Positions 56,231 through 64,000 of a DNA stretch of 64,000 nt are shown here, piece by piece. The notes under the pieces were generated by a model. The model was not told where the DNA came from and ran no database searches. It worked only from the letters and a program-made list of their open reading frames with translations. The stretch's first letter is position 1. Each line of letters opens with the position of its first letter. The position numbers and the translations under genes are program-made. Source of the stretch: Isoetes taiwanensis (Eukaryota > Streptophyta > Lycopodiopsida > Isoetales > Isoetaceae); the NCBI GenBank assembly GCA_021234155.1, contig JAJEKV010000036.1, positions 12,913,426-12,977,425 on the forward strand. Reading direction: 5' to 3'.

Positions 56231-57797
56231 GCCAGCAGATTATTGACCTGAGAAAGACTTGAATTGGGCGTTCTGGATTTTTGGAGAGGGAATATGTTCC
56301 CAGATGTACCGTTATCCAACGGCTCAGAAGCCATAATACATGCTTTAACAATAATCCATAAGTAATCCATATAAGTATAGATAGAACTTTGTAAGAGACA
56401 TTACAAACAAACTTTTTTTTTTTTGAGCTACAATGTGAAGTGGATTATAGGTATGGCGACTATGGCGGCAGTTTAGGGCGACAGCTATGGCCGCGCCCGT
56501 TTCTTGAAGAAGGACCAGTTAGAATGCCGGGAGGGTGTTTTGCACCGCTGCCATCTCCAAGTTCGAAGCAGCTGGGGTCACTGGTTTTCTTGGAGCCGAG
56601 TTTAGCATGATCTTTCAGTTTGTGGGGTTCTTGCAGGGGTATGAGCACTCACAGCGGCTTCTAATGCCTGCACTCGTTGCAAGATGGTGTCCAAGTTTGC
56701 TGCCGCACTCACTGCGATTTTCAAGGCCTGCACTTATTGCAGGTTGAGGCCCGAGATTCATTTACAGCAGAGTGGTCCACAAGCTTCTGTGTTATTTGGT
56801 AAATAGCTTCCCATATTTCAGCCAGATTGCAAGCAGATATGTGTCCCAGAGGGCGGTTGTTAAATAGGTTTGCAGTTCTGGCCCATGAGTTTTGTAGTTA
56901 GTTTTTTGGTGCAAATAAGGGTATTATCTGCATTGTGCTTAAGAACTATTTTGCCACTAATAGCAGGCTAACAGCAAGAAGATGCTCATAGGGCTCCACA
57001 CTAGTCAATATGTGCTTCTTGGCTACATTCTCTGCTTACACTTTGTGCTTTTGCTCTTCCCATCCTGGCTGGGGGAGTTTAGAATCTGTTGCCATAACAG
57101 GACTTAGAACTGGATACTAAGGCAGAAGATCCAAGTAGACCTTTCGGGGCGGGAGACCTGGACTGTCTCAATGCTACTCCATTACCGGATTTGGGGCTAC
57201 AAGAATCAAGACCCTAGTACATGTAGTGGTATTTGAAGGAGCAGGCATACCACCCTTTAGGGAGGCCTTTTTTATCACCCTTATTGCTTGAACAAGGAGT
57301 GTTGAATATTCCATACTACAACAGGTTGGAAAGGAAGAGAAAACCCCTGTAGTATTTCAGTCAAGGTAGACCTTGAGGCCAAGTTAACGCACGGTATATG
57401 CATGCACCTTTGGCCTGCTATGTTTACATCTATCATCTATCGGGGCTGGTCGTCAAGTGAATCTTGATTCTGATAGAATATAGGAACTTTCTTTGGTGTC
57501 CGTTTGAAGAAATGTTAGCAGTTTTAGACTCTAAACTGGGAGCAACAAATGGCTATGCAACATTGGGATGGATGTGAAGGGAGGCAGGAAAGTAAGAAGC
57601 CATGCTCCTATAGTACTTCCTAGAGCGGGAAGAGCGAGGCGGTTATCTTCAGTACTACGGAAAGAGCGAGGCGGTTATCTTCAATTTTATGCAGGAACGA
57701 GGTAGGAGTCCCCTAATACTAGATTTTGGGAGGGAAGAGGTTGAGCGGGAATTCAAACAGAGTACTAATCCTCTCTTATGTCTACCCCAAGTTGTCA
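56231..57797. other. Spacer, no recognised gene
   Basis: Short frames only. AAGAGCGAGGCGGTTATCTT is repeated in tandem (33-bp unit) at 57630-57685. The left TA target of the pogo-like element ends the stretch. Confidence 0.4.
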
Positions 57798-57971
57798 TAG
57801 GGGAGGGTGCCCACATATCCCTCACTTAAGAAAGGAATCCTTATAAGTCAAGTTGCATACATCCAACCTAAGCAAATGAGGCATCAACAGACCTAAGCTT
57901 CTTGTTGCTCTAATTTTCAGGCCAATTGGACATGTGTACAAGAAGTTACAAGTGTTCAAAGTAGGGTTAGT

Positions 57972-58090
57972 CTGCTGCCCACCTTCCCGCAGTAAGTGCC
58001 CATCTACTGCGCACCACTTGCCTATCTATTGCGCACCAATTGCCCACCTATTACACATCAAATGCCCATCTACTATCTATTGTGCCCTAC
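57972..58090 (+). repeat. Left subterminal 22-bp repeat array
   Basis: About five units, for example TGCCCATCTACTGCGCACC, TGCCTATCTATTGCGCACC and TGCCCACCTATTACACATC, at a strict 22-base period. They are likely transposase-binding sites. Confidence 0.75.
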
Positions 58091-58478
58091 AACTATAAAA
58101 TATTCATTCATACCATCCAATTTCACACTCCGTCTACTCACATTTGCAATCAACAAATCACTTTATCATGCATGCATGCTATCAAAGAACATAAGATGAC
58201 ATCCAACAATGCGACAAACAAGGAGGAACAATGAAGAAATAATCTGAAACAAGAAAGGAATAGCGTGCAAAAATTAGTTGCATATCTAATTTCTTGGATT
58301 TGGATTCATAAGCTTGTACCAAAGCTGCCATACAGTTTAAAATTCATCAAAAAATTTGCAAGCACGCTATATTTCTTGGGCACAAAGTGATCATATCATA
58401 ATTCCATCATCATCACTACTTGAGGGGTAGTCGGGTATTGGCATCTACAAAGACAATAACCCATAATTAGTACATGCT

Positions 58479-61310
58479 TCATTGAATGAGATAAATTTGA
58501 AATTCAAGCAAATTAGCAACCTTCATCATTTCTTCTCTCCATGCCCTTGCATAATCCTCGTCCATGTTCTTGGCTCTTGAAAGCACATCAGGGTCCACAC
58601 CAACCTCAGCCATGTCTCGAATCATGCGTGCTTTGTTTATTCCATCAAGCATGTCTCCCGTAGGACCAGTGTTCATGTTAGCATACCTGATCCATGCTTG
58701 TGTGTCCATTCCAATGCCATCATCATGTGCAATGTTTGATCCATGTGGCAGGTCCCATTGTTTAAGAGGTGATTGAATGGTCTGTAATCTGCTAGGAACC
58801 GGTTTGGCAAGTGAAATCACTTGCTGATCTTGAGAGCAAATATGTGTGTCCTCAAGGCTACAACCCACAAGAGGTGTTCCAGGCTCATCTTCGTGCGGTT
58901 GGCTATCTTGGAAAAGATCGGGAGTCTCCTCCTGTGGATTGGTCTCAAGTGGTCCACATTCATATAGATCAGGAAAGCTTGCATGAGCTACATTTGGAGT
59001 AGAAGGGATATATACTAACTCATCATCACTATCATTATGCTCACTATCAACTCCTAACAACTCCAATGGAGGCAAGCCTTTTCTTGATCTCAGCCTATTT
59101 TTAATAACTAATCTTCTTTTTTTTGCATTCTTGTTGAGAGGTCTTTGCTGCCCAAAAATGGTAGCCACTTTGGATGTACCTTGAGGGTATAATTGCTGCC
59201 TAAGTCTTCTAGTGCTAGCCTCAAATTCTTCTTCGGCTTTTCTTCTTGCCTCTCTTTCTTCCCTTTTTGCAATTGCTCTTTTCTTTGCCTCTTCTTTCTC
59301 CGCTTTCTTTCTTTCTTGTTCTAGCTTCTTTTGTGTACCTCGGGCAGCCTTCTCCTTTTCTGCTTCCTCTCGTCTTCTCTTTTCCTCTCTAAGCACTAGA
59401 CAAAACTCATCCGAGCTTACATGCACCCTGCCACCTAGATCAGGGTATATCAGCCTCCTCTTTCCAACATTTACAAGCTCTTAAGATCTACCCGGATGCC
59501 CGCTTGCTTGTGAAACAGGTGGCAAATTGGATCTCCTAACTGCTAGCATCATTCCTTGCATTGGCACATGAGCTTGAGCTTGAAAAGGTCTATTTGATGG
59601 ACCAGCAACATTATGTACCTGCATGCTCCTCATTTGGTGACTATTGCCATCTCCAACCAGCCCATTCCTTTGCATGTTCACATCAACTAAAGGATTGCTA
59701 ATGTTAGCAAACTCAAGGACTTGTTGTGGCTGCTCAATTGCCTCTTAACACTCACCTTCAATTGCATTGATTGCATCCTGGAATTCATGAAAGGGCTGAT
59801 CATAAGGCTGAGCATAAGGCTGAGCATTGGGCAGCCCACATGGCTCATCATAAGGTTGATCATGATCAAAGGGCTGATCATTTTCATTACTTGGCTGGTC
59901 ATTTGGCAATTGTGGCCTATAAACATCTTCTTCATCTTCTTCGCCTTGTTCATTTCCATCATCACTCTCTATGACACCTTCTATCAACTCTTGGTAGTCT
60001 TGTAGATCTAATGCTGCATTGTGAGGCTTTACCTTTGATGCATTAAAGGGCCAAATCCCTGTGGCCAAGAATCCGGAGATAATATTTGAAGGTGTAAGAG
60101 CTGAAGCAATTGCCTCGGAGATTATTGCCGCAATGTCTTCTTCTTTGGGCTCTCCTTTAGGCCTGCTCAACATATATCTTCCTCTAATAGTCTTGAAAGC
60201 ACGTTTAAAAGGCCCAAAACAAGCCACATCAAGTGGTTGAAGGGCATGAGATGTATGCGCCGGCAATATTGCAAAGTGTATGCCCATCTCTTTTGCAGCA
60301 AGAATTACTTCAAGATCCATATGACTCCCATGCCCATCCATGATGATAAGATGAGGTCTTTCACTAGATACTCCATCGGGGACTCTTGCTTGAAAATGGG
60401 CCAGTCAAGAATAGAATAATTCTGTTGTCATTTAAGCTCGAGGTTGGACAGATTGGATTGCTCCTTCCTCACATCGTGCAATATAGTCTTCTCTTATTCT
60501 ATTGCCTTTGAATATGTAAAAGCTTGGCAGCCTATAACCTTCAGCATTACAGCATGCAAGAATTGTTACCCACTCTCAGTTTTGCATAACTAGCTCATGG
60601 ACATTAAGAGCACCTCTTCGTGCTACTATCTTCATCCCACTAACCTTACCGGCTTGTACACCGGTCTCATCCGCATTCCAAATTCTAGAGGGAGGAAAGT
60701 TAAAATTTGAGTACACCTCTTCTAAACCAGCATACCATGCACTAATGTTTGCCTCATTCATTGCCTTTGCTCTAGATATTTCCAATGTTTCTGTGCTTCT
60801 CAATGATATATCAGGGTGTCGATCTTTAAATAAACGCCACCATTTTTTTCCAGGAAGACCGTCTTTGCTAGTTATTGCTCCAGTTTCACACAATTCTCTT
60901 GCTCTTTGCCTAACTACATCTAGGGTGACACCCATTCCTTTATCAGCCCTATCTAATGCCCATTGAACAAGCTCCTCCTCTTGTCCAATAGTCAACAATT
61001 TAGGATTGTTTTGTTTCTTATGAGTAATTGTGCCATAAAGCCAGCCTCTAATTGTAGATTCAGGAATGCCTGTTCTTCTACCAGCCTCTCTAATTGATAC
61101 AACATTATCACTTACCAAATCAAGAGCCTTGTCCATATCCTCTTCAGTCCATTGTCCTCTTCCACGAATTGGTGCCTTCATTCTCGCTTTTGCTGTGCTA
61201 GTTCTTCTCAATTTTTGCTTTGGTGCTGCCACTCTCTTCCCAGGTTGTGGCATTCTTCTGGTGCATATGGCTTGTGAAGATGAGGTGAAACCGGATCTTG
61301 TTCCCACCAT
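58479..61310 (-). pseudogene. pogo-like transposase, one frame with five nonsense codons
   Basis: From the ATG at 61310 (MVGTRSGFTSSSQ) the same frame runs to 58479, about 943 codons, broken only by stops at 60576, 60432, 60405, 59745 and 59481. Domains in order: a basic tail; a psq-type HTH (WTEEDMDKALDLVSDNVVSI, GIPESTIRGWL); a CENPB/Tc5-type HTH (EELVQWALDRADKGMGVTLD); and the DDE core. The core shows IWNADETGVQ (first Asp), MDGHGSH (second) and PAHTSHALQPLDVACFGPFK, with the third acidic residue further on. The C-terminal roughly 350 residues are an extension rich in Glu/Lys coiled coil (REEKRRREEAEKEKAARGTQ), which may be a fused or element-specific tail. All five stops can come from C-to-T or G-to-A changes. 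Confidence 0.85.
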
Positions 61311-61499
61311 GCTTCCAGAAATCTGAAGCAATTGCAACCTGTGAGCTCCAGAATTGAAAAATTGGACAAAAACGATTCATGGAATGGGAAAAGAGGTGGC
61401 GGGAAGTCCATCCATAAGCATTAATTGTGCAATTAATCAGCCCATAGGCATGCTAACCTGCTAAAATTGGTGTAGACCATCTTCAAATTCGTCCTCCTT

Positions 61500-61668
61500 G
61501 AGCTGCGGCAGCATGGGCAGGGGCAAGAAGTGCGTATCAAGGGACAAGGAGTGCGCGATTCTTGGAGCAAAGATGTGTGATACATGGGCATTGGGTCTGT
61601 TTGCAGAGAGAGGGCCCTGCGTTGGAAAGGGGCAAAAAAGTGAGCAATAGCAGGGCACTGCGTTGATA
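61500..61668 (-). repeat. Right subterminal 22-bp repeat array
   Basis: Read on the minus strand it gives units like TGCCCTGCTATTGCTCAC, TGCCCATGTATCACACATC and TGCTCCAAGAATCGCGCAC. These are the same family as the left array, in inverse orientation. Confidence 0.65.
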
Positions 61669-61773
61669 GTGGGCACCCTCCCCTAGTTGTTTGATTTAAA
61701 AAATGCAAATCTAGCCTACTGAGAGGCTTATAAATAAGGTTGTATACCATTATTTACTAATACAAGAAACTTA

Positions 61774-61797
61774 TCGCGGCGGCCAAGGCCGCCGCGA
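61774..61797. repeat. Perfect GC-rich hairpin
   Basis: Arms TCGCGGCGGCC and GGCCGCCGCGA are separated by AA. It is isolated in AT-rich DNA 90 bp right of the pogo element. Confidence 0.8.
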
Positions 61798-62882
61798 ACG
61801 TTTCTCTTTCTCAACCTGAGCAATTGCGCCATCCTGCTCAAATTTCAGATGCGCACATGAAGCCCTTTTTGCTTTTGATTGTTGCCGGTAAACCCATCGC
61901 CCACATCATAAAAGGGGCTGAGATTTAGCTTAACTCAGACACAGACACAAAGCATGACTTTTGTGAGCCAATTCATCGGATGCAGACTCCTTTGTCGATG
62001 AAATTTGGCTAGATGTATTCTTGCTTTTTACTGTGCTTCTTGCAGAATCTCCGTGCCCACCAGGTAACGACATAAGGTCGAAACCTGTCTTCTAACAGAG
62101 CACAGCTTTGGATTAAATCCTGGTTATTCAGATGAGAATTTTGGATTAAATCCTGGTTATTCAGATAAGAGTTCTAGCTACGGTAATTGAAGCCCTGGTG
62201 CAGGCCATGCATTTTTGAAAGTGGCCCTAATAATCCGATTCAAGCAAGTTATTGAGGCCTCAGACATCGAATTCGTAAAATCTCAGATAAACTTCTAGCA
62301 ATAAAAATAATTCAAGGCTACCCAGATTTAACAGAAGGAAAATTAATTTTATGGAAGTGGCATAAACCTGATGGACTGCTTTCTAAGTAACAGATCCAGA
62401 GGATAATTCAGACTTTAGTATCACGTGTTGTGTCCCGCTTCTGTTTGCTAGTGAGAGGAAAAATTCTTAGTTGTTGACCAAATTCAATCTCCTTTTTCTA
62501 AATCGTGCCCATTTACAGGCTCTTCAAGCCCATTTACAGGCTGTGTAGAATTGGCAGATACTTTCCAGGTGTGCAAAATCGGTACTGGGTAGCAGAAATC
62601 ACCGTCCGGATGCCGCTTACAAGTGCTTAAAATTGGCGTGTTTTAAACACGACGTGCGTCATTGATCAATTGACATGTAGGGTGCGCGCCCGTCAAATGA
62701 CAGGCTGAGAGAATCATGAGCTTGTTTGGTGCCGGAAATATGAATGCCTGTAGCCCGCCATATTCATGGATGGCGAGCTAACCCATGCAAAATGGAGGGA
62801 CTAATTGTTTCCAAGAATTGCCTGAACCGAAATTCAACAATTTGCCCTCACCAATTTTGCAATACACTGAAATCCGGGATAG
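61798..62882. other. Spacer before the last gene
   Basis: TTTGGATTAAATCCTGGTTA is repeated in tandem with a 31-base unit at 62107-62168. No gene is supported. It may contain the left end of the element that carries the next gene, but no inverted repeat can be paired because the right end is outside the window. Confidence 0.4.
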
Positions 62883-64000
62883 ATGAAACCCAATTCCTCT
62901 CCCCGTTCACTTTACAGAGCCATTGATGCAGCAAGGAAGAGAGATCAGAGGCAGAGATTGTATGCAAAGAAGGTAGCAATGAAGAAGAATTCCCCTTCTA
63001 AAGATTCGCCTTCAAAGAAGAATAAGAAATTGAGATTGAGTGACCGCAGAATAGGAGAAATTTCAGGAGAAATTTATGAAGTATTCAACCAAATTAGTAC
63101 AAATGTTGATGACAATGACAAAGGCCGTATCCTTGACAGTCTTCTTTGGAGGGCAAGGGATTTACCAATTGCTTTTATAAAGAAATCTAAGCAGGTTACT
63201 ATGACCGAGCAAATGGTGAAGAATTTGAAGGAAACAATGCAAGAACATAAGTATGAGAGGAATCATGACATGCTTCGTGCAAGGAAGTCCACCCTGATAA
63301 TGGCAAAGAATGGTACAAATGGTGTCAAGCCATTGAATCAAACGAAGTGGCCAGATTGCTCAAGATCCCGGAAAAACAATTTCAAATGCTTTTCAAAGAA
63401 GGGTGCAAGCTAACAAAGGGAAGGACCTTGGTCAATGTTCGGGAGGAGGAAGCGGATGGATAGCATGTTAGATTACAATAGAGAAAGCTGTTATCAAGTT
63501 CGACCCGAAAATAAATACAAGTTTTCTCCATACAAGAAAGACGTGAGGAGGTATGTATCAGAGACAGGAATAAAGATGGAACATCCAATTCACCTTCTTG
63601 AAGTCAGCCAAGTAAGTATTCATCCTATATTATAGCGTTCATTATATGTAGCATTTATTTGGCATTCACACGATTTCCCTGCAGTTGCAATTCTATCTCA
63701 GGTTTAGAGAGGAGAATCCTCATATCAAAATTGCATTGCAGACTTTTGAGAGGTTGAAACCGAGTTTTGTAAGGAGGATGCGTGAGAGGCATACATGATG
63801 TTGCATCTACCACTTGAAATTTGAATACATCATGCAGGGATTGAACAGCCTGAGAAAATCGGGTGGAGTTCATGACAATTGCAACTGCCACTGTGAGATT
63901 TGTGGCCCTAGCCCAGAATATGCAGCCAAGGAGCATACAATCAAGTGCACCAGTGATTTATGGAGACAAGTGGTCTGCAGCAAAGGTGATGATGAGGAGT
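62883..64000 (+). pseudogene. Transposase-like protein, N-terminal half, one intron
   Basis: The ATG at 62883 opens MKPNSSPRSLYRAIDAARKR, a Lys-rich N-terminus. LSDRRIGEISGEIYEVFNQI follows. After frame changes near 63300 and 63450 come LLKIPEKQFQMLFKEG and ENKYKFSPYKKDVRRYVSET. A donor GTAAGT at 63612 and acceptor TTCCCTGCAG ending at 63684 bound a 73-bp intron that joins in phase. The next exon reads YLRFREENPHIKIALQTFER with LKPSFVRRMRERHT, a stop, then a Cys/His-rich stretch (CCIYHLKF, NCNCHCEICG). The KIxxxTFxxLRP-type segment plus Cys-rich block resembles the N-terminal half of DUF7869-like transposases. The catalytic half would lie beyond the window. Confidence 0.55.

Larger units (their letters stand above)
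57800..61683 (-). mobile_element. Complete pogo-like (Tc1/mariner) transposon
   Basis: The ends GGGGAGGGTGCCCAC (57800-57814) and GTGGGCACCCTCCCC (61669-61683) are perfect 15-bp inverted repeats. Each is bordered by TA (57798-57799 and 61684-61685), the target duplication of this superfamily. The 3.9-kb interior has one long transposase frame on the minus strand and arrays of a 22-bp unit next to both ends. Confidence 0.9.

Overview
This window looks like nuclear DNA of a land plant. It holds a broken piece of plastid psbC at its left edge, GT-AG introns, plant-type Ty3/gypsy, LINE, hAT, MULE and pogo elements, AT-rich spacers, and many C-to-T style nonsense changes. I cannot fix the clade from sequence alone. 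I see no intact host housekeeping gene. Almost everything is mobile DNA at various stages of decay.

Layout. 1-302 is a nuclear plastid insertion (psbC). 303-2867 carries short repeats, one of them a run of heat-shock-element-like units, plus a tRNA-like SINE head. 2873-28345 is one Ty3/gypsy chromovirus, bounded by a perfect 5-bp target duplication (CACTC) with about 1.5-kb LTRs. Its 5' LTR is split by a 12.5-kb DNA transposon (4348-16838, 31-bp inverted ends, 4-bp target duplication TATG). That transposon encodes a DUF7869-like transposase and, on the other strand, decayed genes including an FCP1/HAD-like phosphatase fragment. 28350-31600 is spacer with tandem repeats. 31640-35804 is a scrambled set of older gypsy pieces, including a roughly 620-bp inverted repeat of a gag start centred on its primer-binding site. 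36828-37504 is a non-autonomous hAT-like element full of a 16-bp palindrome. 37620-39720 is a MULE transposase remnant, and 43148-44986 a hAT transposase remnant. 47818-49215, 50035-51060 and 55493-56230 are LINE pieces. 52764-54920 is a decayed gene with an HUH-type Rep signature, interrupted by a 600-bp MITE. 57800-61683 is a structurally complete pogo-like transposon (TA target, 15-bp ends, subterminal 22-bp repeat arrays). 62883 to the right edge is another transposase-like gene with one clear intron.

The most striking feature is inside the gypsy element. Between the primer-binding site and gag lie two extra genes. The first (17531-18836) begins with a near-copy of the histone H3 tail (ARTKKTARKA) and ends with a full H3 histone fold, separated by a linker of about 330 residues that is acidic, basic and proline-rich in turn. 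The second (19560-21083) is an unrecognised protein with an acidic tract. Each gene is preceded by the same module: two copies of a 67-bp near-perfect hairpin about 190-200 bp apart, then the identical TATA box CTATAAATAG 100-113 bp before the ATG. The same element ends its pol gene with a chromodomain, a fold that in relatives reads methylated H3 tails. A retrotransposon carrying its own H3-like histone with dedicated promoters is, to my knowledge, not a described arrangement. This copy is disabled by a frameshift and several nonsense codons.
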